Assembly: GCA_910577235.1 (NCBI GenBank)
Contig: CAJTMX010000003.1
Span: forward strand, 84,720-148,719
Direction of reading: 5' to 3'
DNA from: an uncultured Acetatifactor sp.
GTDB taxonomy: Bacteria; Bacillota; Clostridia; Lachnospirales; Lachnospiraceae
DNA length: 64,000 nucleotides
Position 1 is the stretch's first letter. Every line of letters begins with the position of its first letter. Below are positions 25,862 through 34,081 of the stretch, piece after piece. A program made the position numbers and the translations under genes. The notes under the pieces were generated by a model, which saw only the letters and a program-made list of their open reading frames with translations, did not search any database and was not told the origin of the DNA.

Positions 25862-25891
25862 TTGCGATATCCCCAGTGAGTAATGTATAAT
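25862..25891 (+). promoter_or_regulatory. Promoter of the CooC-type ATPase cluster
   Basis: TTGCGA (25862-25867), an 18-base spacer and TATAAT (25886-25891). The predicted start near 25898 excludes a translation start at 25890 and supports the ATG at 25995. Confidence 0.65.
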
Positions 25892-25994
25892 GGCAGTAAA
25901 GGACAAATCAACGCCAGCCCCAAAATATGTTTTCGGGTCTTTGCTGCGACTTGCCCTAAAAGACGAGCAGACTCAGAAAAGAGGACGACTTAAC

Positions 25995-26753
25995 ATGAAT
26001 ACACCCAAGATCGTAGCCCTGTCCGGCAAGGGCGGCGTAGGAAAAACTTCTTTGGCGGCGATGACCGTCAAAGCCCTGGCGGAAAAATATCCGGGGAAAA
26101 AAATACTGGCCATCGATGCGGACCCGGCTGTGGGGCTGGCAACAGCCCTGGGTATCGAAGTTAGGCTGACCATCGACGACATCCGCAGACAGGTGGTGTC
26201 CTCGGTGGAGGACGGCGATACCAAATCCGCCGTAGAACTGCTGGGAGAGGCCAAATATCATATCTTTGACGCGATAACGGAGTCCGACGCTTTCAGTTTT
26301 ATCGCCGTGGGACGCCCGGAGAGCGCAGGCTGCTATTGCAAGATCAACTCCTATCTAAAGGAAGTCATTGCGCTGGTAGCGGATAATTTTGACTATATCG
26401 TCATCGACGGAGAGGCCGGCATAGAGCAGATCAACCGCCGGGTTATGGAAAAAGTAACTCATTTGATCCTGGTGACAGACGCCAGTAAAAAAGGGACCCA
26501 GGTGATTCGGACCATCAGATCCGTAGCCGACACTCTTGTCATGTATGAAAAGCTGGGGGTGATCGTGAACCGTCTGCCGGACGAATCGGTAAAGCAGTAT
26601 CTGGAGCTTGGCGATCTGCCGGTGCTGGCCTATATCGGTCAGGACAGCGACCTGTCCGCCTTTGACATCACAGGGCAGAACGTATTTCTTATGCGATCGG
26701 ATTCCGTGATGATGCGGGGTGTATGCCAGGCTTTGGATAATCTGGGACTATAA
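25995..26753 (+). CDS. CooC-type nickel-binding P-loop ATPase
   Basis: A 252-residue MinD/ParA-like ATPase. The deviant Walker A is G-K-G-G-V-G-K-T at 11-18, with D-A-D-P-A at 41-45. A C-x-C motif (C113-Y-C115) matches the nickel-binding pair of CooC, the factor that matures the Ni-Fe-S cluster of carbon monoxide dehydrogenase. The start at 25995 is preferred: AGAGG lies upstream and the protein then begins at its conserved fold. No CO dehydrogenase catalytic gene is in the window. Its immediate neighbours are two dehydratase-like Fe-S proteins, so its client is probably one of them or the ACS-like protein at 33275. Confidence 0.8.
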   Translation: MNTPKIVALSGKGGVGKTSLAAMTVKALAEKYPGKKILAIDADPAVGLATALGIEVRLTIDDIRRQVVSSVEDGDTKSAVELLGEAKYHIFDAITESDAFSFIAVGRPESAGCYCKINSYLKEVIALVADNFDYIVIDGEAGIEQINRRVMEKVTHLILVTDASKKGTQVIRTIRSVADTLVMYEKLGVIVNRLPDESVKQYLELGDLPVLAYIGQDSDLSAFDITGQNVFLMRSDSVMMRGVCQALDNLGL

Positions 26754-26771
26754 GACAATGAGGAAATCCAT

Positions 26772-27956
26772 ATGAAAGATTTAAGACATATCTACGAACT
26801 GGAGAGATTGCTCCAGGAGGCGCATAACGATCTGATACGACAGGCAAAAGACCGGGGGGAGATCGCCATAGGCAGTGTATGCTCCCTGATTCCGGAACCC
26901 CTTTTAAACCTGCCTGGCTGTTTTTCGGTCAGGCTCCGCGCTCCCAGAACCGGCTCCATCGAGATGGGTACCTATTACATGACCAGCATCATGTGCGAGG
27001 CCTGCCGGGCGATCCTTGAGCGCGCCATCGAGGGCGGCTATCAGTTTTTGGACTGTATACTGGCGCCTGACGCCTGCGCCCAGATGAACCGCTGTGTGGA
27101 AAATGTAGAGCATTTGCGACTCTGCGGCAAGGACGGCTTTTTTGTCACCTATGCGGACGTTCCCATGAAATCGGATGAAACGGCCCTGCGGCATTATGTG
27201 CGGCAGATGCGCCAGTACATATTGGAGCCGCTAACGCAGCGTTTTCATATCGACACCTCTGACATTGCATTGCAAAAAGGGGTAGACATGCACAACCGGG
27301 TATGCCGTCTGCTCATGGATATCGGCGCTTACCGCGCAGAGCAGAATCCCCGTGTTACAGGCTATGAATATGCCCTGCTCTGTCTGGCCACCTATTGCTG
27401 TCCCAAGGAGCCTTTGATACCTATCCTGGAGGAAACTTTGGAGGAACTTGGAAACCGTCAGCCTGACCCGCACCCTTCTTATCGCGCCAGAGTCGTACTG
27501 GCAGGATCGGAGATCGACGACCCTGAACTGATACGGCTGATTGAAGAGGCCGGAGCCCTGGTGGTCGCAGACCGTTTCTGTCTGGGCGCTTTTCCCGGAC
27601 GGGAGGAGATTTCCCTTAAGGAAGACGAAGATATCCTTACCGGAATCTGCCGTCACTATATGGAGGGAGGACAGTGCCCCCGCTTTATGAACACAGACAA
27701 GATCAGAGAGCGCCATACTTACATGGACCAGTTGGCACGGCGATTCCACGCGGACGGCATTATCTATCAGCAGATCAAGTTCTGCGACTATTGGGGTTAC
27801 GAACGGGCCTATGCCAGCCGGGTTATGCGGGATGAATTCGGATATCCTGTTTTGAGCATCGACCGTCCCTATGCCGTGGGAAATGCCGGACAGCTGCGCA
27901 CCCGGGTACAGGCTTTTGTGGAAAGTATGGAGATTAAAAAGATAAAGAAATCATAG
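26772..27956 (+). CDS. 2-hydroxyacyl-CoA dehydratase-family protein (HgdB/double-cubane-like), subunit 1
   Basis: A 394-residue cysteine-rich protein (16 Cys; among them C75-x2-C78, C95, C102, C108, C270, C302, C338) of the HgdB/BadD/FldB class. The segment Q-I-K-F-C-D-Y-W (334-341) is the usual C-terminal cluster-binding region. Family members bind [4Fe-4S] or, in the double-cubane cluster protein of Carboxydothermus, an [8Fe-9S] cluster, and receive electrons from an ATP-driven activase. It lies 18 bp after the CooC-type ATPase, with GAGGAAA before the ATG. Because there is no CoA-transferase or acyl-CoA ligase nearby, a reductase acting on a small molecule is as likely as a true dehydratase. 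Confidence 0.75.
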   Translation: MKDLRHIYELERLLQEAHNDLIRQAKDRGEIAIGSVCSLIPEPLLNLPGCFSVRLRAPRTGSIEMGTYYMTSIMCEACRAILERAIEGGYQFLDCILAPDACAQMNRCVENVEHLRLCGKDGFFVTYADVPMKSDETALRHYVRQMRQYILEPLTQRFHIDTSDIALQKGVDMHNRVCRLLMDIGAYRAEQNPRVTGYEYALLCLATYCCPKEPLIPILEETLEELGNRQPDPHPSYRARVVLAGSEIDDPELIRLIEEAGALVVADRFCLGAFPGREEISLKEDEDILTGICRHYMEGGQCPRFMNTDKIRERHTYMDQLARRFHADGIIYQQIKFCDYWGYERAYASRVMRDEFGYPVLSIDRPYAVGNAGQLRTRVQAFVESMEIKKIKKS

Positions 27957-28013
27957 CTGTAACTGACTGCTCACAGGCAGGCAGTTACTGAACACAGACT
28001 GGAGAGAATACAT

Positions 28014-29552
28014 ATGGGCAAGGCCATGGGAAGCGAACCGCTGGGGAAATTCTACAGCGGTAAAAAAGCAAAGAGACGTCGGGAGTGGCGGGGACTTAAG
28101 GACACCTGGTACGACTATGTACACTGGCTGGGAATCTGGAAGACTCTGATCGGTTTCATGCTCCATCTGAATAATCTCAGAGCCTTTTTCCGCTACCGCT
28201 GGATGGTAAACTATCTGGCTGTGCCGGATTTTTTTGACAGGCATACGGAAGGGCTGCGGGGTACACAGCTGCGCATCACCCGCACCGCTCTGGAGCTGGT
28301 AGTCACCGACATGTGTAAAAGCATGGGAGTCATGTTCCGGGCCGATCCGGCCTTGGGCAATGATAAAGCTCTGAATGAGCGGCTGGTAGTCTTCGACGAG
28401 AATATGATGAGCGAGATCATGAACGGATTTCCCAATCTGAAATGGGTATCCGTGGAAGTTCCCGCAGTCTACACCTGCGCTATGATGGCACAGGACAGCC
28501 TGTTCTACTATCTGGATAAGGCTCAGGAATACGGCATTCCCAGTGATGTATGCCCCATGCCTGCGGCGGAGTTTGGTGTGTCTTTGGAGGACGATTACCC
28601 CAGAATCGGCAAATGTGCCATTCAGTGCAATACTACCTGTGACGGAAGTCTCATGGGCAACGGGCTAATGGCAGCCCGTATGGGTATTCCCACCTTCCAG
28701 CTGGCGGTTCCTATCCGTCACGACGAGGACAGCGTACAGCAGTACGCCGCGGAAGAGATACGAAACGCAATTTCCTTTATCGAGGAACAGACCGGGGAAA
28801 CCTTTGACTGGAATGCCTTTTTCGCCTCCATGAAAGATTTCAATCAAGAAACCGCCCATTTGCTGGAGTGGTATGAAGTGTCACGCTCCCCCTATCCCCA
28901 GTTCACGGACAACAGCCTGTCCCTGTACCGCTACGCGGTGTATATGGCGGCAGGGGGCAGGGAAAAAGAGTTCCTGCGCCGGGATCGGAAACTGACCCAA
29001 TTGGTAATGAAGGGATACCAGCGCAAGGAACCCTGCGCCGTTGCTCTGCGGCACAGGGCCATCACCTGGGGCGTACAGGCCGCTTATTATACGGCTTTCG
29101 CCGGATGGCTCACCAACTGTTGGGGTATCGTACCGCTGGTAGATATGCTGACTCTCTGCTCTACCAGAGAAGTGAACACCGAAGACCCTGATAAGGCGGT
29201 CTACGATCTGGCATATCTATATGAGAAAATGATCATGCGCAGCCGCTCCAACGGCGGTTATCAGGTGGGAGTAGCAGATTTGTGGCGCTACTGTGAGTAT
29301 TTTCATGCGGACATGGTCATCATGTACGCCCATATGGGCTGCAAATCCATGTCCGGCTATCATGGACTGTTTGAGGAAGAGGCCCGGAAACACGGCATTC
29401 ACCTTGTATGGGCTACCCACGGGTTGATGGATGCCCGGGGGGTGGGGCGCAGAGATATGCGCACTGAAGTCAACCGTTACATGCGCACCGTACTGCGGGA
29501 AGAGCCGTTAGATCCCAGTCTGGAGGATTTTGACGACGAACAGGCATGGTAG
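28014..29552 (+). CDS. 2-hydroxyacyl-CoA dehydratase-family protein, subunit 2
   Basis: A 512-residue relative of the dehydratase subunits, longer than the usual 380-440 because of a basic N-terminal extension (K-K-A-K-R-R-R-E-W-R-G). Candidate cluster ligands are C180, C201, C205, C209 and C443. It lies 57 bp after subunit 1, and the two probably form a heterodimer. The start at 28014 has GGAGA upstream; M5 is an alternative. The substrate is unknown. The family call rests on overall layout and cysteine placement and is weaker than for subunit 1. Confidence 0.65.
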   Translation: MGKAMGSEPLGKFYSGKKAKRRREWRGLKDTWYDYVHWLGIWKTLIGFMLHLNNLRAFFRYRWMVNYLAVPDFFDRHTEGLRGTQLRITRTALELVVTDMCKSMGVMFRADPALGNDKALNERLVVFDENMMSEIMNGFPNLKWVSVEVPAVYTCAMMAQDSLFYYLDKAQEYGIPSDVCPMPAAEFGVSLEDDYPRIGKCAIQCNTTCDGSLMGNGLMAARMGIPTFQLAVPIRHDEDSVQQYAAEEIRNAISFIEEQTGETFDWNAFFASMKDFNQETAHLLEWYEVSRSPYPQFTDNSLSLYRYAVYMAAGGREKEFLRRDRKLTQLVMKGYQRKEPCAVALRHRAITWGVQAAYYTAFAGWLTNCWGIVPLVDMLTLCSTREVNTEDPDKAVYDLAYLYEKMIMRSRSNGGYQVGVADLWRYCEYFHADMVIMYAHMGCKSMSGYHGLFEEEARKHGIHLVWATHGLMDARGVGRRDMRTEVNRYMRTVLREEPLDPSLEDFDDEQAW

Positions 29553-29595
29553 AAAAAACCTCCGCTAAACAGGCAATGGGGTAAAGTTTCTTTAG

Positions 29596-30672
29596 TCACA
29601 TAGTTCTACGGAACTCGTCAAAGCTGTGGGCACCGGGCGCTGCAAGATACCATTTCCTCAAAGTATCTGCATTCTGCTCGGCCTCCACGCACAGACGTAT
29701 ATCTTCCGGGATCTCACCCAGACTTCCCAGAAAGTCGTATATTACCTGCCTGCATTGCTCAGTGCTGCCTTCTGCAAGGCCTTTCGCTTGACCTTCGACT
29801 AGACCTTCGACTAGACCTTCGGCGTGACCTTTTGCAAGACCTTTTGCAAGACCTTCAGCGTGACCTTCAGCGTGACCTTCGGCGTGACCTTCGGCGTGAC
29901 CTTTCGCAAGACCTTCAGCATGACCTTCGGCAAGACCTTCGGCATGACCTTTCGCAAGACCTTCAGCATGGGCCTCCTGTTTGATCGCCTCCTCCAAAGC
30001 CCACATGTCTCTCCGGTACTTAAGATGCTCCTCATATCTCCACTTTGCCCATCTAAACAGATTCATCACTTTTACCTCATCCACCGCTTTCATAACTCCC
30101 TCATTGTTGCTCCGCATTTCATCCAGCTCTCGTCTGTTTTTCACACGCAGCAGCCTGATCCAGTCATCCATCCTGTCCCCGGTTAGTTCTTTGTTTAACT
30201 CGATGACATGAATCTCGAACTGGTCTGAATACTGCCTGCCTCTCTGATCCTGCAAATAATATACCTTGTGATAATCGGGAAACGGGTCCAGATCAAAGTC
30301 CAAAATACTGATCACAATACACTTTTTCAACCGGTCATAGGACTGCCCGCTGAACACGCCGTCCGTATACATCTTTGCCAGATAAAACAAGCTGCGCTTA
30401 TCCCAGTAGGCCAGCCTTCTGATCTGCAATTCCACATTAATCCTGCTATCATCGTTAAGCAGTATTCTGACATCCAGAATACACTGTTTCTCCTGTCTGC
30501 TGCGCCTGCTCAAAAAAGTATTCTCCAGGCGCACGGACTTGATCTCCTGTAGCGGAATCTTCAACGCGTCACTGATAAAATGCTTGCGCACCTCCTCATT
30601 GCGCATCAATTCTTTGAATGCCACATCTGATTTCGGGGGAATAAAACTTCCCCACATTTCTTTTTTACCCAT
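29596..30672 (-). CDS. Rpn-family recombination-promoting nuclease / PD-(D/E)XK transposase-like protein
   Basis: A 358-residue protein opening with the family's typical F-I-P-P-K-S-D-V-A-F-K-E-L-M and nuclease core (I-N-V-E-L-Q-I-R-R near 77-85, giving D/E-x-Q-type residues). Rpn proteins are DNA endonucleases that raise recombination and are often multicopy in Firmicutes. Residues about 236-300 are a low-complexity run of (A-E/K)-G-(H/L)-A units. GGAGG lies before the start. It is opposite in direction to the surrounding cluster and was probably acquired. Confidence 0.85.
   Translation of the reverse strand: MGKKEMWGSFIPPKSDVAFKELMRNEEVRKHFISDALKIPLQEIKSVRLENTFLSRRSRQEKQCILDVRILLNDDSRINVELQIRRLAYWDKRSLFYLAKMYTDGVFSGQSYDRLKKCIVISILDFDLDPFPDYHKVYYLQDQRGRQYSDQFEIHVIELNKELTGDRMDDWIRLLRVKNRRELDEMRSNNEGVMKAVDEVKVMNLFRWAKWRYEEHLKYRRDMWALEEAIKQEAHAEGLAKGHAEGLAEGHAEGLAKGHAEGHAEGHAEGHAEGLAKGLAKGHAEGLVEGLVEGQAKGLAEGSTEQCRQVIYDFLGSLGEIPEDIRLCVEAEQNADTLRKWYLAAPGAHSFDEFRRTM
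29780..29970 (-). repeat. 12-bp tandem repeats inside the Rpn gene
   Basis: About 16 degenerate copies of a 12-bp unit (forms such as GACCTTCGGCGT and GACCTTTCGCAA) encode A-E-G-H / A-K-G-L tetrapeptides. All changes keep the frame. Such glycine-alanine runs are common in this family and probably vary in length between strains. Confidence 0.85.
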
Positions 30673-30983
30673 TTCCTACCTCCTGCGATATCTTTGTACC
30701 GCAATACAGAAGTTAACGGATAAAGCCCACTCACTTCCCCGAAAATCTTCTGCTTTTTATGAAATTGTTATTGTTTGAGTTTTAAGCATAGATTTTCGAT
30801 ATTTTGAAAAGTGAAGTAATCAAACTGATAAGAAATATATGCTTTGAATGTATACTAGCATATGCGCCGGGTAATTGCAAGATTTTTTTAGACATAATTT
30901 TGTTGAGGGTAAAAGGTAATTATGCTACAATGAATACAATCGAAAAAATATCCTCAATATACATAGTATGAAAGGACGTATCT
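30673..30983. other. AT-rich intergenic stretch
   Basis: A 311-bp AT-rich region between the divergent Rpn and CPT-like genes. It holds the CPT-like promoter at 30903-30931. I see no further gene or RNA. Confidence 0.5.
30903..30931 (+). promoter_or_regulatory. Promoter of the CPT-like gene
   Basis: TTGAGG (30903-30908), 17-base spacer, TACAAT (30926-30931) with an extended TG at 30923-30924. Confidence 0.65.
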
Positions 30984-31526
30984 ATGCAAAAAGGGCGTAT
31001 TATCTTTTTAAACGGTGTCACCAGCGCCGGAAAGACCTCCATTGTAGAGGCACTGCAGGAACGGGACGACGTATTTTTTTACGTGGTGGCCAACGATCTG
31101 TTCCAGGAAATGGTAGGGGACAAATATCTGAGGCAGGACTATTGGAGATATCTCAGCGAAGTGATCCTGATGATGTACCACACCGCGAAACTGTATTCCG
31201 ACATGGGTAAAAACGTTTTGATCGACGGTATATTGGTGGAACGGGAACAGATAGAGCCCCACTACCGACAACTTCTGGATATTATGGCGGATAATCCGTT
31301 GGACATAGTCGAAGTATATTGTCCGTTGGATGTGTGTAGGCAGCGAAACATCGACCGTGGTGACCGCTACGAAAGCCAATCGGAAGAACAGCACATATTG
31401 ATGGCGGAAAATATCGAATACAGTGTCAAAGTCGATACCAGTATCCTGACTCCGGCAGAATGCGCGGATACTATTGTCAAAGCATTGTTTACAAGCCGGA
31501 GCCTGTGTTATGCAGAAGATAGGTGA
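30984..31526 (+). CDS. Chloramphenicol phosphotransferase-like small-molecule kinase
   Basis: A 180-residue P-loop kinase. Walker A is G-V-T-S-A-G-K-T-S at about 10-18, a D-G-I-L-V segment follows near 76, and a C-P-L-D-V-C-R-Q-R-N lid-like region lies near 112. The fold matches the chloramphenicol 3-O-phosphotransferase family, which phosphorylates small hydroxylated compounds. Most members have no proven link to chloramphenicol. AAAGGA lies before the ATG. It sits in the accessory DNA that splits the dehydratase cluster. Confidence 0.7.
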   Translation: MQKGRIIFLNGVTSAGKTSIVEALQERDDVFFYVVANDLFQEMVGDKYLRQDYWRYLSEVILMMYHTAKLYSDMGKNVLIDGILVEREQIEPHYRQLLDIMADNPLDIVEVYCPLDVCRQRNIDRGDRYESQSEEQHILMAENIEYSVKVDTSILTPAECADTIVKALFTSRSLCYAEDR

Positions 31527-31533
31527 TTTTCAT

Positions 31534-32283
31534 ATGGACATCCTTCAGACTCTAAGCTAATATACTGTCAGCGAAACGGAATATTGGGATTTTTCCGGTG
31601 TGATAAGGATATTGCGCAAAGGAAATATCCTATTTGAAGCCTGCCGTGGCTGTGCCAATATAGAGTTTAATGTTGAAATAAGCATGTCTACCCGCTTTAG
31701 CGTCGCCTCTGTGGCAAAACAGTTTACAGCCTTTGCAGTCATGCTCCTGTATGATCGCAAACTGCTACGGCTGGATGAACCCGCTTGTCACTATCTCCCC
31801 TCCCATTTGCGGCTGCCTGCGGATATAACGGTCCACCACCTGCTGTCCCACACTTCAGGATTGCATAACAATTACAACTTTAAGGATGATTTTTATGTGG
31901 GAGAGGACAGAAAGCCCTGTATCATGATCCTGTCCAACACAGAGTCCCTGGACCAATACCGTTTGGGAAATGATCTGGCGGCTATACTGCATGGCAGACA
32001 GCCCTCTCCTTCCCGCCGTGAGAGAGAAATATCCCTGACATCGGCACAGCTCCAGAGATATACAGGAACTTACCTCCCTGGCAAAATACAGATCGAGCAG
32101 AAAAACGGGAAATTATACCTGGTACGCATCAATCAGAACATCCATATCGAGCTGTACTGTGTAGGAAAACACCGGTTCAAGAGATATTATGAGGAACAGC
32201 AGGGAGTACATACGCTGCTGAGTGAGGACGACCAGGAACCTTCTGTCTGGGGATATACGCGGGTGCATACAGACACGATATAA
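31534..32283 (+). pseudogene. Beta-lactamase-family serine hydrolase, disrupted
   Basis: From an ATG at 31534 (behind AGGTGAT) the frame meets an in-frame TAA at 31558-31560 (codon 9). It then stays open to 32283. The later part has the family's F-S-V-A-S-V-A-K-Q-F-T (catalytic S-x-x-K) and L-L-S-H-T-S-G-L. The middle of the domain is missing: after H-T-S-G-L-H about 10 residues lead straight to the C-terminal I-M-I-L-S-N-T-E strand, where an intact protein has roughly 150 or more. So there is both a nonsense codon and an internal deletion; it is almost certainly non-functional. Confidence 0.8.
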
Positions 32284-32305
32284 TAAATATACCGGAGGAA
32301 AATCT

Positions 32306-33100
32306 ATGAAATATTATGGCGGCTGCGATGCCGGAAGTACTTACACAAAATGCGTGATCCTGGACGAGACGGGACATATTGTAGCCCATGTGACCACCAG
32401 GAGCCGGATCAACCCTGTGCTCAGCGCCCAGGCAGCGCTGCAGGAGGCGGCAGATCAAGTGCCGGAACTTAATAAAGCCGATGACTTGGCCTATCTGGTG
32501 GGCACCGGCTACGGCAGGAACAAAGTGCCTTTCGCGGATGAGAACATCTCGGAGATCAGCTGCCACGCCATGGGCGTACATGTGACCGATCCCGATATCC
32601 GGGCCATCATCGACATCGGCGGGCAGGACGTAAAGGGTATCGCGGTAGACCGGGACGGCACCGTGCTGGATTTCGCCATGAACGACAAATGCGCCGCCGG
32701 AACGGGACGTTTCTATGAGACCATGGCCCATGCTTTTGAGATGTCCCTGGAGGAGTTCTCCAATCTGTCGCTCTCCGCAAGAAACGTGATCCCCATCACA
32801 GCACAGTGCACGGTCTTTGCTGAGAGCGAGGTAATCTCCCTGGTGGGGGAGGGCAAACCCATGGAGGAGATCGCCGCCGGTATCCAGATGTCCGTGGCAA
32901 AGCGCTGTTTTGTCATGGCAAAAAAAGCCGGAGCCACCGACAGCCTGGCTCTGACGGGGGGCTGCGCCAAGAACGCGGGACTGAAAGACGCCATAGAGAA
33001 ATTGCTGAAGATTAAAGTCATAGATCTGGCCATTGACCCCCAGCTGATGGGAGCTCTGGGCGCGGCGGAGTACGCCAGACAGAAAGGGGGAAACCCGTGA
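32306..33100 (+). CDS. Acyl-CoA dehydratase activase (BadF/HgdC type)
   Basis: A 264-residue ASKHA-fold ATPase. The phosphate-binding loop is C-D-A-G-S-T-Y-T-K near 7-15. C129 (in N-D-K-C-A-A-G-T-G) and C168 (in T-A-Q-C-T-V-F) are the two conserved cysteines that hold the single [4Fe-4S] cluster at the dimer interface. The protein uses ATP to drive a low-potential electron into a dehydratase-type partner. The start at 32306 follows GGAGGAAAA. The only matching partners in the window are the two subunits at 26772-29552, now separated by accessory genes. Confidence 0.9.
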   Translation: MKYYGGCDAGSTYTKCVILDETGHIVAHVTTRSRINPVLSAQAALQEAADQVPELNKADDLAYLVGTGYGRNKVPFADENISEISCHAMGVHVTDPDIRAIIDIGGQDVKGIAVDRDGTVLDFAMNDKCAAGTGRFYETMAHAFEMSLEEFSNLSLSARNVIPITAQCTVFAESEVISLVGEGKPMEEIAAGIQMSVAKRCFVMAKKAGATDSLALTGGCAKNAGLKDAIEKLLKIKVIDLAIDPQLMGALGAAEYARQKGGNP

Positions 33101-33273
33101 TCGCACTGAAAATCATTCTTATTATTCTGGCCGTAATTATTGTGCTGTTCCTATTGAGTCTGTTCATTTATTTCTTTAATCTGGATATGAAATTTGCCGC
33201 CGCCATGACGCCGGTGATGAATAAATACTATGACTGGCAGAAACGCAGACGGGAGAAAAGGAAAAAGGAATAA
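33097..33273 (+). CDS. 58-residue single-pass membrane protein
   Basis: A GTG start at 33097 overlaps the activase stop by four bases (GTGA), with GGGGG upstream. Residues 2-27 form one strongly hydrophobic helix (I/L/V/F only), followed by a short linker and a very basic tail (W-Q-K-R-R-R-E-K-R-K-K-E). The next gene starts one base after its stop. The coupling on both sides shows that it belongs to the cluster. I do not recognise the family; a membrane tether for the redox proteins is an inference. Confidence 0.65.
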   Translation: MIALKIILIILAVIIVLFLLSLFIYFFNLDMKFAAAMTPVMNKYYDWQKRRREKRKKE

Positions 33274-33274
33274 T

Positions 33275-33985
33275 ATGAACCTGTACGATAATCTGATTCA
33301 GGAATGCTATGATCTGACAGCGGATTTTTCCGTCCGTCCTCTGCCTTTTGTGAACGATGGCCTTCTGTGGGAGACAGAAGAAGAGCAGCGCCTGATCTTT
33401 CAAAAAGATATGGCCTACGAGCTGGGGGGCAGCGGTCTGCCCGCGGTCAGCGCTCTCGCCTACACCTCCCGGACCGCCGAAAATGACAGGCTGTTGCTCT
33501 GCGGTCCGGATCTTCCCGATCTGACGGCGGACTCCCCCTACGCCCGTCTCACCGTATTGCATATCAACGGCGGAGACTGGCAGGACGATCAGGCCTATCG
33601 GCTGTTGCGCCAGATGGAGTACACCAGATATCATGTATATCCCCGTGGATTTATGATGCGGATCTCCACCTCCGCCGGCCGGGAACCGGTGCGGGTGAGC
33701 CGCAGGGCACTGCGGGAGGGACTGGACTTTTCAAAAGTGGGGCAGATTTTTCTCCGTGCCTACCGACAGCATCCCCAAGTACAGGCAGTATCCCTGCTGT
33801 TTATCACCGCGCCGGAATTTCCCTATGAACTGCTGGCTGAAAAAGCTGCCAAGATGGAGACTGTCACGGGTTCTCTGGACAGAATCTTTAACAACTTGAT
33901 CATGGATTGCCGCAGTTGCAGCTTAAAGCCTGTATGCGATGAAGTGGAAGGACTGCGGGAGCTGCATTTTACAAGACAGTCATAA
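33275..33985 (+). CDS. Protein resembling a domain of acetyl-CoA synthase/CODH beta subunit
   Basis: A 236-residue soluble protein. The segment Y-P-R-G-F-M-M-R-I-S-T-S (about 120-131) with V-R-V-S-R-R-A-L-R-E-G (about 138-148) resembles a region of the acetyl-CoA synthase beta subunit. The C-terminus has M-D-C-R-S-C-S-L-K-P-V-C-D-E-V-E-G-L (about 210-227), a C-x2-C-x5-C set suited to metal binding. It is far shorter than full acetyl-CoA synthase (about 700 residues) and lacks the A-cluster domain. AAGGA precedes the ATG at 33275. Family assignment is from memory of motifs and should be treated as tentative; membership of the CooC/activase cluster is clear from spacing. Confidence 0.45.
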   Translation: MNLYDNLIQECYDLTADFSVRPLPFVNDGLLWETEEEQRLIFQKDMAYELGGSGLPAVSALAYTSRTAENDRLLLCGPDLPDLTADSPYARLTVLHINGGDWQDDQAYRLLRQMEYTRYHVYPRGFMMRISTSAGREPVRVSRRALREGLDFSKVGQIFLRAYRQHPQVQAVSLLFITAPEFPYELLAEKAAKMETVTGSLDRIFNNLIMDCRSCSLKPVCDEVEGLRELHFTRQS

Positions 33986-34021
33986 ATTCACACTCACCGC
34001 CATCAGCAATGTGGCATATGC

Positions 34022-34056
34022 AAAGCCCTGACATTATAGAAAACGTCAGGGCTTTT
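34022..34056. terminator. Bidirectional terminator
   Basis: Perfect 11-bp stem AAAGCCCTGAC (34022-34032) with GTCAGGGCTTT (34045-34055), flanked by T-run and A-run. It ends both the ACS-like gene (plus) and the pilB-like gene (minus). Confidence 0.9.
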
Positions 34057-34081
34057 CACTATCGCTGCAATGATGTATTCA

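Noticed and set aside
25890..25994. Longer N-terminus for the CooC-type ATPase starting at 25890
   Set aside because: The ATG lies on the -10 box of the likely promoter, upstream of the transcript start, and the extra 35 residues do not fit the family.
29780..29970. CRISPR array
   Set aside because: The repeats are 12 bp with no spacers and are in frame with the Rpn gene.
31600..32283. Functional beta-lactamase
   Set aside because: The true start is cut off by a stop codon and the central domain is deleted.
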